A stretch of DNA of 64,000 nt, taken from an uncultured Bacteroidales bacterium (GTDB taxonomy: Bacteria; Bacteroidota; Bacteroidia; Bacteroidales; UBA932). Where the stretch lies: the NCBI GenBank assembly GCA_944323825.1, contig CALUTY010000003.1, forward strand, positions 152,334-216,333, given 5' to 3'. Positions 54,608 through 62,440 of this stretch are shown piece after piece. The notes under the pieces are model-generated. The model was not told the origin of the DNA and did not search any database. It saw nothing but the letters and a program-made list of their open reading frames with translations. Within the stretch, counting starts at the first letter, position 1; the number at the start of each line of letters is the position of its first letter. The translations under genes were made by a program, and so were the position numbers.

Positions 54608-54910
54608 ATGGAAATAATACACATCCCTGAAAATTCCCGCTTCCAGACCACCGTGGACGGGGTCACGGCACATGTTTCATACAAGATTGCCGACGGAGGT
54701 CTAGATATCAGACACACCATAGTCCCCGAAGAAATCGGCGGACGCGGAATAGCCTCAGCCCTGGTGAAAGCCGCATACGACTATGCCCGATCCCAGGGAC
54801 TGAAGTGCGTAGCCACCTGCCGCTACGCCGCCATATGGCTCGAACGCCATCCGGAATACTCCGGCGAAAAAAGCTCCGACTGGTGCAAAGACGGCAGCTG
54901 CGCCCTATAA
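54608..54910 (+). CDS. Small GNAT-type N-acetyltransferase (YidJ-like)
   Basis: 100 residues. It is the short one-domain form, with H-T-I-V-P-E-E-I-G-G-R-G-I-A-S-A-L (about 36-52), in which the G-G-R-G-I-A loop binds acetyl-CoA, and a C-terminal C-R-Y-A-A-I-W-L-E-R-H-P. Substrate unknown. It lies between a 66-residue gene and a broken methyltransferase gene. Confidence 0.85.
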   Translation: MEIIHIPENSRFQTTVDGVTAHVSYKIADGGLDIRHTIVPEEIGGRGIASALVKAAYDYARSQGLKCVATCRYAAIWLERHPEYSGEKSSDWCKDGSCAL

Positions 54911-54923
54911 ACCCACAAGTCAC

Positions 54924-55228
54924 ATGAACGCAAAAGAAAACTCCAGAAAATCATTTGACCTGCAGGCCGCCACCTATGACATTGACAGGAACGGCAGCCA
55001 TGCAAGGACTGCCTATGGGCCGGTGATGGACATTTCAGAAGTGACTACTATGCCCCCTTTCCACTACGCCAGCTAATGAACCTCTTCATCAGCCGCAGCC
55101 ACGACGGCGATGTCCACATCTACTCCCGCCGCGAAATCACAAGCCTCATCCTCAACGCCGGCTTCATCAATCCCACATACGGCCGCATCAGCCCCACGGT
55201 CTGCATAATCACCGCACGAAACAGATAA
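54924..55228 (+). pseudogene. Class I SAM-dependent methyltransferase, internally deleted and frameshifted
   Basis: The first 37 codons read F-D-L-Q-A-A-T-Y-D-I-D-R-N-G-S-H-A-R-T, the usual N terminus of these Bacteroidales methyltransferases. From 55037, in the +2 frame, about 63 codons follow that match their C terminus (D-Y-Y-A-P-F-P-L-R-Q-L-M-N-L-F-I-S ... S-H-D-G-D-V-H-I-Y-S) and end at a TAA at 55226-55228. The central SAM-binding domain (about 100 residues) is missing. A deletion of a length not divisible by three explains both facts. In frame, the first part stops at 55074-55076 after about 50 codons. Confidence 0.75.
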
Positions 55229-55256
55229 ATCAAACAGAACAAATTAGCCCCCAAAA

Positions 55257-55316
55257 AGTGAAACCGGAAAATCAAACCGGGACCTGGCTACGATAAAGCC
55301 AAATCCCGGTTTCACT
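55257..55316. terminator. Terminator between the methyltransferase remnant and the envelope operon
   Basis: AGTGAAACCGG (55257-55267) pairs with CCGGTTTCACT (55306-55316); an alternative stem is 55274-55282 with 55304-55312, holding an inner TGGCT/AGCCA pair. On the minus strand the stem is followed by TTTTTGG, so it probably ends the minus-strand ten-gene operon. Confidence 0.5.
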
Positions 55317-55344
55317 GTTTATATGATGAGGACGCCAAAGCAGG

Positions 55345-55902
55345 CTATTTCTTTATGACCTCATCGTAGATGGCTCTGAAGGAGTCTTTCTTGACTTTGA
55401 GCTTCAGTTTGGAGTCTTTCTCGACGGCAGCGGTGAGGGCATCGCCGAGGGCATCCTTGTCAAGCTGCATGCAGACATGGTAACGATAAGAACCGTCAGG
55501 AAGTTTGAAGGCCTTTTCTGCTACTATTTCAAGACCGGAGAGCTGGGAGTTGACCACGGTCCTGCCCATTTCCTCCAGGTCATTTCCGACACTCGTGGCA
55601 TCACCGGCCTGGTCATTGGCGGTATAGTTCTCGACTACAAGACCGATCTGGGCCTGGACCATGGCACCTATGGACTGGCGGGTATTCTGCATGGCGACCT
55701 TTTTGGCCGTGGAGAGATCCTTGCTTATGCCGGACTGGCTGTCCCTGAAATAATTCTTGTCGGAACGGTACTGCGGCTCGTCAAAGACGAGAGCCACTTC
55801 CTGCTCGCCTTCCGTGGCGGCAACCTTCTTCGAGGCTCCGCATGAAGCCAGCATTGAAGAAATCATGATGGCAGAAGCCGCATAAATCAAAATCTTTTTC
55901 AT
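55345..55902 (-). CDS. LPP20-like lipoprotein (last gene of the envelope operon)
   Basis: 185 residues. Lipoprotein signal with lipobox MLASC (Cys21). The mature part has the LPP20-type layout: a helix with repeated Ala (D-L-S-T-A-K-K-V-A-M-Q-N-T-R-Q-S-I) and a beta strand pair with K-L-P-D-G-S-Y-R-Y-H-V-C-M-Q-L. The function is unknown; related proteins (LPP20, FlgO/FlgT type) act in the outer envelope. It lies 18 nt after the 425-residue gene. Confidence 0.7.
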   Translation of the reverse strand: MKKILIYAASAIMISSMLASCGASKKVAATEGEQEVALVFDEPQYRSDKNYFRDSQSGISKDLSTAKKVAMQNTRQSIGAMVQAQIGLVVENYTANDQAGDATSVGNDLEEMGRTVVNSQLSGLEIVAEKAFKLPDGSYRYHVCMQLDKDALGDALTAAVEKDSKLKLKVKKDSFRAIYDEVIKK

Positions 55903-55920
55903 GACATTTGATTTTTATGG

Positions 55921-57198
55921 TTAATGGATTTTTATGCTGTATGGTAATGTGAATGTCACATGGTCAGTCTTCCCGTCGGAATGGCGGATATCCATTGTAC
56001 CCGAAACCATACCCCTTGCGCTTTTCACTTCTGCCTCAGGAAGAGATATTGTACATCTGAAAAGCTTCGTCCCCTTGCCTTCGAAGTCACAGAAATCAGT
56101 TACATCAGCCTTTATTCCTGCTGACGGAACGGAAAAATGCACATTTCCCACAGAGAATTTCCCGTCCGCCTTCGAACGCAGGGACATTGTCATTTCGGCA
56201 GTTCCGGTACTGTCGGCAAGAGGTCTGTCAATTTCAATGAAACCTACAGGAAGGACACGGTTCTCCTTCTGCGAGACATCGAACTCATGCCGATATTTCA
56301 GCGAAGCCCCAGGAAACGAATAGGAGAGCAGGACATAATTGTCATCGGCAGGATAGCAGTAGCTGTAATCGTATGTAAGCCTGTACCTGCGCCCGTCCGG
56401 CTTCAGTTCAAGAGCCGTGGCTGTTTCCGACCTCATCTGCGGAGCCTTTGAACAGGTGATGTCGTGCCCGTCCAGCATCAGGCAATAGGTGAACTCACCC
56501 AGCTCCTGGCTCACAGGCACCACAGATATGAGAGAATATGCCTTGCGGTAGGTCTTCAGTAGGGATTCGGCTTCCTGCTTCCTCACATCATCGAAGAAAT
56601 ATTCCACAAGCGGCTCCAGTTCCCGGATGCCCTTGTCTATCATGGACACATCGGAGAGGACGGGATATGACTCACGCAGTTCAACGAGCTTCCCGTATTG
56701 TCCTGCATCATATTCCTTGAACTCCTTTATGAGCCGGTTCCTTTCCTGCAGGGTGAAAGGATATAGGACATGGTACTTATAGTAGAATGTCCCGTCCTCC
56801 TTCCTCCGGTATTTCTCCCAATAGACTTCCTGTGCATTGGAAAGTGTGATGCCGGTGAGGAACGGAAGCTTTGCGGCGGCTGTCTTCAGTTCCGAATTGT
56901 AGGTGGAGTAAAGTTTCTCCAGACCGTCCATATTGTCGGACCCGGTGGTGCTGGTCTCCACGGAAGTGATGTTTGAGGCAATGGAGTTGACGATGTACTG
57001 GCGGATGTCCGCGAGACACCTGTCCCTCGCCGCATTGATGTCATCATCCTGGCTGAACACGGAAAAACTGTCCTGACCGGAAGTCATGAGCCAGTCCGGT
57101 GTCTTGCCAGATTTCTCGACGAGCCTGTCCTTGGCGGAAAGCCCGGAAGCCACAATAAACATCAAAGCCGCAACAGAAAATATTCTGAAAAATTTCAT
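55921..57198 (-). CDS. Exported LPP20-domain-like protein
   Basis: 425 residues with a signal peptide (M-K-F-F-R-I-F-S-V-A-A-L-M-F-I-V-A, cut near 22). The N-terminal half resembles the LPP20 pattern (P-D-W-L, then a helix A-R-D-R-C-L-A-D-I-R-Q-Y-I-V-N-S-I and a strand pair Y-Y-K-Y-H-V-L-Y-P-F). The C-terminal half is beta-rich and not recognised. No lipobox. Probably periplasmic. It shares its pattern with the lipoprotein gene downstream, suggesting paired subunits. Confidence 0.65.
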   Translation of the reverse strand: MKFFRIFSVAALMFIVASGLSAKDRLVEKSGKTPDWLMTSGQDSFSVFSQDDDINAARDRCLADIRQYIVNSIASNITSVETSTTGSDNMDGLEKLYSTYNSELKTAAAKLPFLTGITLSNAQEVYWEKYRRKEDGTFYYKYHVLYPFTLQERNRLIKEFKEYDAGQYGKLVELRESYPVLSDVSMIDKGIRELEPLVEYFFDDVRKQEAESLLKTYRKAYSLISVVPVSQELGEFTYCLMLDGHDITCSKAPQMRSETATALELKPDGRRYRLTYDYSYCYPADDNYVLLSYSFPGASLKYRHEFDVSQKENRVLPVGFIEIDRPLADSTGTAEMTMSLRSKADGKFSVGNVHFSVPSAGIKADVTDFCDFEGKGTKLFRCTISLPEAEVKSARGMVSGTMDIRHSDGKTDHVTFTLPYSIKIH

Positions 57199-57209
57199 GG
57201 CATCAAATT

Positions 57210-57551
57210 TTACTGGTTCAGTCTTGTCATGGAATATGTCCCGACAAAAAGACCCACAAGCAATATACCGTCGACAATTATATATGCGGCAGTACCCGCA
57301 TCGAACACGCCCATGAGCACATTGGCAATCAAGGCAACGGGAAGCACAACCGAGGCTATGGTCTTTACCAGGACCGACACTCTCTCATTGACAATGTCCA
57401 CACCCATCAGAAGCACGAGGGACGGAAGCAGGACGATTTCTGAACAGACAATGTTCAACGCCCCGAAACCGAACACTCCGAAAAAGACACCGGCGATGGC
57501 GCATATCAGAACCGCTGCAACCGCAAGAACCTTATTTATTGTCACTTTCAT
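57210..57551 (-). CDS. Small four-helix membrane protein, unknown function
   Basis: 113 residues from the ATG at 57551; the frame is open further but overlaps the GYF_2 gene and loses the hydrophobic start. Four membrane helices fill almost the whole chain. The start overlaps the preceding stop by 20 nt. No family recognised. In the operon it follows the two GYF_2-bearing genes. Confidence 0.65.
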   Translation of the reverse strand: MKVTINKVLAVAAVLICAIAGVFFGVFGFGALNIVCSEIVLLPSLVLLMGVDIVNERVSVLVKTIASVVLPVALIANVLMGVFDAGTAAYIIVDGILLVGLFVGTYSMTRLNQ

Positions 57552-57858
57552 CTTCTTTCTCTTTATGGCAATCATTGAACATCGGCATAAGCTCCGGAAT
57601 CTGTGAGGCCGGCAGCCAGTCGTCCATTCCCTGTTTCCAGACATATGAGCCTGAAGTGACCGTGCCGCCGGAAATCATGGAATTGATCTCACCCATAGAA
57701 AACGGCCCCGACTGCCTTCCCTGAAGAATGACGAACCAGTTCCTGGCAGGACGAGGAACGCCTTCATCCCCGGCGATGGAATGATTGTCCATCGTCTTTC
57801 TGAAATTGTCATACATTGCAAAGCCCATTGCAGCATTTGCCATTTCATCTATATCCAT
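57532..57858 (-). CDS. Stand-alone GYF_2 (DUF4339) domain protein
   Basis: 108 residues. Residues about 41-95 form a GYF_2 domain: W-F-V-I-L-Q-G-R-Q-S-G-P-F-S then Y-V-W-K-Q-G-M-D-D-W and I-P-E-L. It closely resembles the C-terminal domain of the SPFH protein encoded just upstream (identical Y-V-W-K-Q-G-M). GYF_2 domains bind peptides, often proline-rich. The short N terminus (A-A-M-G-F-A-M) and charged tail are unremarkable. Confidence 0.85.
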   Translation of the reverse strand: MDIDEMANAAMGFAMYDNFRKTMDNHSIAGDEGVPRPARNWFVILQGRQSGPFSMGEINSMISGGTVTSGSYVWKQGMDDWLPASQIPELMPMFNDCHKEKEDESDNK

Positions 57859-57878
57859 AACAAAATATTTTCGTTGTT

Positions 57879-59303
57879 CTACATGGCCGGAGGCGCAGGT
57901 GGCACAGGAGGGGTCTGCGGAGGCATGAACGGAGGCGGCACCGCACCGAAAGCAGCGGCCAGTTCAGGTACGGAACCGGCGGCGGCCCAATTGGCCATGC
58001 CCTGTTTCCAGACATATGACTCGCGTGTCATCTGGCCTGATGAAATCATATTGGAGATCTGCGTCATGTTGTAAGGACCGCACTGCTGTCCGTTCACTAT
58101 CACATGATACTGTGCCACGGCTGCCGGCGGAGGGACAGGCGGACCAGGCTGAGCAAGGTTCTGTGTCATTCCGCCCATCATGTTGGCCATGTTGGAGCCG
58201 ACAGCACCACCCATCATCATTCCGGCCATCATCCCGGCCATGTTCATGCCGTCGCCTCCCATTGAGGCTCCGCCAGACGCACCGAGTTCACCGAGACTCT
58301 GTGCGGCCCGGTATGCGACATCCCCCTGCACATTTATCTGATGCGCGGCAAGATGCTCGGATTCCGTCCGCAGCTTCGATGCCCTCTGGGCCTCTTCCCT
58401 CTGTCTTCTGAGCGTGTCCTCCATATTGTCGAGAAGCATGTCATTCTGCCTTGACATACGTTTGGACTCCTCGTCTACGGCCTGCAGCTTGTTCCGGGCC
58501 TGGGCTGTCCTCGCCTGAGTAGTGAATATCACCTCCTGGGCCTTGGCGTCAGCCTGTGCCTTGAGAGCCACATAATTTTCATGGGCCGTGTCAAGGACAA
58601 GCGACTCGATGTTCAGCCTCAGCAGTTTCACGGCAAAATTGTCTTCCAGACTCTCCTCAAGCTGAGACGAAGCCATGCCGCGGATCTTGTCCGTATTGGA
58701 CGGCAGGAGCACGGCAGGAATCCTGAGTTGCTCGGAGGCATTTCCGAATATCGGTTTCAGATCATCAGTTATCGTCTCCTTCACCTTTTCCTTCAGGTAG
58801 AAGGTATCCATGTCCCGGAGATTATGTGCCTGGAAAAACCTTTCGCAGTCCGAAATCCCGAAACTCACCTTTCCCTTTATCTTTGCAGGAACGGCAAGCC
58901 CCGTTTCGTAGTCTGTCAGCATACAGTCCTCAATGAAGAACGGGAACTGGTTTGCAGCCGCCGTATTGACAAAATATACACTTGCACTGAAAGGCGTTCC
59001 CCCGCCGTATCCGGCTCCGATTATGGATGAAAGGACAGGAAGGTTTGCAGTCTCGATCTTGAAGTTCTGCACAGGGCCCTTGATGTACTCCACCATATTG
59101 CCGTTGCTCTGGTTGTAGAACAGTACGGCTGTCTCACCGGGAGCGACTGTCAGAAAGCTCCCGTACCTGATTGCATCTGCCCTGAGTCCGTCAGAATCCT
59201 CCCCTTCCGGAGCCCATTTCCAGACGAGATAATCCTTCTGTGAGCATTTGATCACATCGGCTATTGCCCCTTTCTGGACCTTGTTCTTTCCAAATATTCC
59301 CAT
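57879..59303 (-). CDS. SPFH-domain protein with C-terminal GYF_2 domain (YdjI-like)
   Basis: 474 residues from the ATG at 59303. An SPFH/virion-core-like domain covers about 10-235, followed by an Ala/Gln/Arg-rich coiled coil (235-325), a Gly/Met-rich low-complexity stretch (330-390), a GYF_2 domain (about 400-455) and a Pro-rich tail. SPFH proteins form large rings or scaffolds on membranes. Bacillus YdjI, of the same group, recruits PspA to the membrane together with YdjG. Here the next gene upstream encodes a YdjG-like zinc-ribbon protein. The Pro-rich tail could be a ligand for GYF_2 domains. Confidence 0.82.
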   Translation of the reverse strand: MGIFGKNKVQKGAIADVIKCSQKDYLVWKWAPEGEDSDGLRADAIRYGSFLTVAPGETAVLFYNQSNGNMVEYIKGPVQNFKIETANLPVLSSIIGAGYGGGTPFSASVYFVNTAAANQFPFFIEDCMLTDYETGLAVPAKIKGKVSFGISDCERFFQAHNLRDMDTFYLKEKVKETITDDLKPIFGNASEQLRIPAVLLPSNTDKIRGMASSQLEESLEDNFAVKLLRLNIESLVLDTAHENYVALKAQADAKAQEVIFTTQARTAQARNKLQAVDEESKRMSRQNDMLLDNMEDTLRRQREEAQRASKLRTESEHLAAHQINVQGDVAYRAAQSLGELGASGGASMGGDGMNMAGMMAGMMMGGAVGSNMANMMGGMTQNLAQPGPPVPPPAAVAQYHVIVNGQQCGPYNMTQISNMISSGQMTRESYVWKQGMANWAAAGSVPELAAAFGAVPPPFMPPQTPPVPPAPPAM

Positions 59304-59316
59304 GGCCTGCAATTAT

Positions 59317-59916
59317 TTACATGGTTGTTTCCGCTTTCTCACCGCTGTCAAGGTCACGCGACCCGAGCATGACGATGCCGGCCACGGATATTGCAAGGAC
59401 CACGGTAATCACTGCAACCCACACCTTTACGGCGTGGCGGTGATTGGCATTGTGCTCATGTACAATGTCCTTCAGCTCAGAGGTTGTGTCCCTTATCCTG
59501 TCACGCACTTCCCTGGACTCGCCATAATCATTCTTCAGCTGACGCATCAGAGATTCTATTGCCACCATATTTTCCCGGAAAGCCTCCTCGCTGTCCCGAT
59601 GCCGTCTGGCTCCGGAGAACTTCCTTATCAGAGAAACTATCGTCATTATGAGAAAAACAGCGGCAAGAATCAGGAAAAGCCCGCCCCAAGTCAAAAGGAA
59701 AACCACCAGAAAGACAAGGGTGACAAGGGCATACATTATATATGCCTGGGAAGAGAAATATGCACCGAAAGACTCTTTCGGCAATGCCTTGATGGATACG
59801 AGCGCCTCCTCCAGGTCATTGAGATATTCATCCATCCTGTCATCAACCACATATCCGCACCTCGGACATACCTTCGTGGCAGAAGAAAGCGCATCACCGC
59901 ATTTTGGACAAATCAT
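59317..59916 (-). CDS. Zinc-ribbon membrane protein (YdjG-like)
   Basis: 199 residues from the ATG at 59916. The N terminus is a zinc ribbon (Cys3, Cys6, Cys17, Cys20). Two membrane helices lie at about 58-97, then a charged helix (110-160) and a last membrane helix at about 165-184. The order of zinc ribbon and membrane segments is like Bacillus YdjG. It lies 13 nt before the SPFH gene. The resemblance is in architecture; sequence homology was not tested. Confidence 0.72.
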   Translation of the reverse strand: MICPKCGDALSSATKVCPRCGYVVDDRMDEYLNDLEEALVSIKALPKESFGAYFSSQAYIMYALVTLVFLVVFLLTWGGLFLILAAVFLIMTIVSLIRKFSGARRHRDSEEAFRENMVAIESLMRQLKNDYGESREVRDRIRDTTSELKDIVHEHNANHRHAVKVWVAVITVVLAISVAGIVMLGSRDLDSGEKAETTM

Positions 59917-59941
59917 AACATTCAGTTTTTTGTTCAACAAA

Positions 59942-60934
59942 TCATTTCACAAGATTCCCGAAAAGCCACTTTACAGCAGACTTCCCGGCCTCGGCTGCAG
60001 TGTTCCCGGCTGCCTCTCCGGCAGAGGCGGCAACTTCCCTGGCCACTTCCAGCTTCAGTTTCGTCAATTCGACTTCATCGTCATGCTTTTGCCTGGCCTG
60101 CTCCCGTTCGTATTCATACGATTCTATTTCTTTCTGAAGCTCAGCCTGTTTTTCTGCTTCAGCATCAGCCTTGATCCGGGCTATCATCTCATCCGCCTTG
60201 GAAGCCTTTGTGCTGTATGGATCCACTTTGGCAAGTTCCGCCATGGCTGCGGAGGCATTGCCTGAGGCAAGCTTTGCCGAAGCTGCACGAATCAGGCTGT
60301 CAGCATCCCGGTCTATGCGGCTTGTATAGATATCCACCATCATTTCCGCTATCTGCGGATAGCCGTCAAGACAGTCAGGCACGGCGGAAAGCACGGCAAG
60401 AGCCTCGTCATACCTTGTCATGGAGGCAAGGGACTGTGCCTTCGCTATGATGGACGGGAGCCTCCCGTCATAATATTCAATGATCTTCGACCTGGCATTC
60501 TCAAGAAAACGCCTCGTGTCCACACTTCTGACATTTATCTGGTTGATGGCACTGATGACTGCCTTCTGTTCACTGGCTCCCACCCCTTTCAGGGAATATA
60601 CGGTCTGCCCGACTATAACCTCCTCCGGATTGTTCACCACATATACCTCTACCTCAACCTCAACCACGAACTGTGCCGGGGCAGTAGGAGTCATGGACAC
60701 GCTCATCACCTCAGGAATCGCGGTGAGAAGAAAGCGGTCCGACATCCCGGCAAAGCCGTTTGCAGTGGCCATGCTTGTCAATTTCCGTTCAAGGGCGGAG
60801 GAAGCTGTCCCAGGAATGCTTTCAATGTCATAGCACACATATGGAGTCAATGCTATCCTGCTTCCGGCATCCTGTGCGGCGGCATACAGCGGCATCAGCA
60901 GAGCCGCTGCCAGCCCTATGAAATATCTTTTCAT
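59942..60934 (-). CDS. Exported protein with LPP20/CsgG-like N-terminal domain and coiled-coil tail
   Basis: 330 residues from the ATG at 60934, which starts a signal peptide (M-K-R-Y-F-I-G-L-A-A-A-L-L-M-P). The first half (A-L-T-P-Y-V-C, then E-V-E-V-E-V-Y-V-V-N) looks like a CsgG/TolB-type strand pattern. The middle holds two TPR-like helical pairs (Y-D-E-A-L-A-V-L-S-A-V-P). The tail is a Glu/Lys-rich coiled coil (about 255-300). Periplasmic by prediction. No function known. Confidence 0.65.
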   Translation of the reverse strand: MKRYFIGLAAALLMPLYAAAQDAGSRIALTPYVCYDIESIPGTASSALERKLTSMATANGFAGMSDRFLLTAIPEVMSVSMTPTAPAQFVVEVEVEVYVVNNPEEVIVGQTVYSLKGVGASEQKAVISAINQINVRSVDTRRFLENARSKIIEYYDGRLPSIIAKAQSLASMTRYDEALAVLSAVPDCLDGYPQIAEMMVDIYTSRIDRDADSLIRAASAKLASGNASAAMAELAKVDPYSTKASKADEMIARIKADAEAEKQAELQKEIESYEYEREQARQKHDDEVELTKLKLEVAREVAASAGEAAGNTAAEAGKSAVKWLFGNLVK

Positions 60935-60941
60935 GTCAGTC

Positions 60942-61883
60942 TTATTTCTGGCCGAGGACAATCATGACATTGCCCAGCCCCTTTGTGTACAATTTGCTGT
61001 CTATACCATTATCCCGCAACATTCTGACAAGAGAGCGCGTCCAGTACCTCGCATCCACCTGACGGCCTTCCGGAGTCACATTCGGTATCCTGACACCCCT
61101 GAAGACGAGCACATTTTCAGAAGCGGTCACCGGAGTCTTGTTGCCTCCGGCGGCATTTTCGAACACCCAGTCCTCAATCATATAGCTCAGCATATCCTCT
61201 TCCATATCGGTTTCAAGATTGAAGCCGGCATTGTCCCACACCCTGATCTCCAGGGTAATCTCCCTTCCGTTCGCCAGGAGCTCGTCAAAGAAGGACTGGA
61301 GCTGCGACTTGAACTCATATGCGTATGAACTTACAGCCTCCTCAAGAAGGACAGGAAGTTCCACGGCAATTGTCTGTCCTGTGGTACCTATCGCCGAAGC
61401 CACTTCCTTCTGTGTATAGGCGTCAAGTGCCCTCATGGAAAATGTCAGCGACTTCTTCGGGCCGACCTGGTTCATCGTCCATCCCACCTCAAGCCAGAGG
61501 TCGGCTTTCGCCACCCTTGACATCTGTTCTCTCGGAGTCTCGGCAAACGAATCTCCAGTAGAAGAGAAAGTGACTGAATTGAGGGCATTCTCCGTCTCAA
61601 TGTTCTTCAATGTGCTTTCAAGATCCACGGTCCTGTATCCGAAATCAGTCATCATGTTGTTGACGAAGCCGATCACAATCTTCAGGTCCGGACTGCTGAG
61701 GAGCGCTGTCCTGTAGTCCGTCTGGTACATCTGCACCCCGTTGTCCTCAATCACGTTCACGAAACCGTTCTCATTGCACCATGAGTCGCTCGGAACCACC
61801 ATTATGGAAGGCACCGCAGCCTGTCCGAAGGCAGGAAGCAGCGAAACCGCTGCCAAAAATGCCATAGCAAGAATCCTTTTCAT
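60942..61883 (-). CDS. DUF6175-like exported protein
   Basis: 313 residues from the ATG at 61883 (signal peptide M-K-R-I-L-A-M-A-F-L-A-A-V-S-L-L-P-A-F-G); an ATG at 61895 overlapping the upstream stop (ATGA) is an alternative. The mature part begins P-S-I-M-V-V-P-S-D-S-W-C, a pattern I associate with the Bacteroidota DUF6175 family, and has a G-W-T-M-N-Q-V-G-P-K-K-S core strand. Secreted to the periplasm. Function unknown. It lies 7 nt ahead of the next gene. Confidence 0.72.
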   Translation of the reverse strand: MKRILAMAFLAAVSLLPAFGQAAVPSIMVVPSDSWCNENGFVNVIEDNGVQMYQTDYRTALLSSPDLKIVIGFVNNMMTDFGYRTVDLESTLKNIETENALNSVTFSSTGDSFAETPREQMSRVAKADLWLEVGWTMNQVGPKKSLTFSMRALDAYTQKEVASAIGTTGQTIAVELPVLLEEAVSSYAYEFKSQLQSFFDELLANGREITLEIRVWDNAGFNLETDMEEDMLSYMIEDWVFENAAGGNKTPVTASENVLVFRGVRIPNVTPEGRQVDARYWTRSLVRMLRDNGIDSKLYTKGLGNVMIVLGQK

Positions 61884-61891
61884 ACCGCAGG

Positions 61892-62434
61892 TCATTTGGC
61901 AAAGCCGGATGTCAGTGAATTGATGATGCCCTGCTGCTCCAAAGCCTTTCTGAGGGCATCATACTGTACTGTCACTATGACTCCTACCTTGTAGTTCTTC
62001 TTTCCGTATTTGAGTATCTCGTCATTCCCGTCCGCCATGGTTTTGGTGGCAAATCTGAGATAGGGCCCGCCGTTCATGAAAAAGGCATCAAAGAAAGCCT
62101 TGTTGTTCTGTTCGGCCATGATGTCCTCAACAAGCGGGGGAAGTGCGGTCAGCCTTTTGGAAGAATTGCCCGGCACCCCTCTGAAAATGGCTCCATGCAC
62201 AGCATTTTTCATGGCCTGGTCCCTGGCAGTGATCACATCCGGACCGTATGACCATACCTTCACATCACAGCTGCCCTTATATGGAGCGGCATAGGCCTCC
62301 AGCTCATAATACCATTCCATGGTATTCTCATCGGCCTTTTTCTTCTTTTTCTTCTGTGTTCCGCCGGCAGCGGCAGCCGACAGAGGAATGATTACCGCCA
62401 GGATGGCAGTCAGCAGATACTTCAAACTTTTCAT
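61892..62434 (-). CDS. Exported protein of unknown function
   Basis: 180 residues with a signal peptide (cut near 22) followed by a run of six lysines (27-32). The mature domain has an E-L-E-A-Y-A-A-P-Y strand and an A-R-D-Q-A-M-K-N-A-V-H-G-A-I helix, again the LPP20/CsgG-like rhythm. Second gene of the operon, 6 nt after the first; its stop overlaps the possible start of the next gene. Confidence 0.65.
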   Translation of the reverse strand: MKSLKYLLTAILAVIIPLSAAAAGGTQKKKKKKADENTMEWYYELEAYAAPYKGSCDVKVWSYGPDVITARDQAMKNAVHGAIFRGVPGNSSKRLTALPPLVEDIMAEQNNKAFFDAFFMNGGPYLRFATKTMADGNDEILKYGKKNYKVGVIVTVQYDALRKALEQQGIINSLTSGFAK

Positions 62435-62440
62435 TTTATC

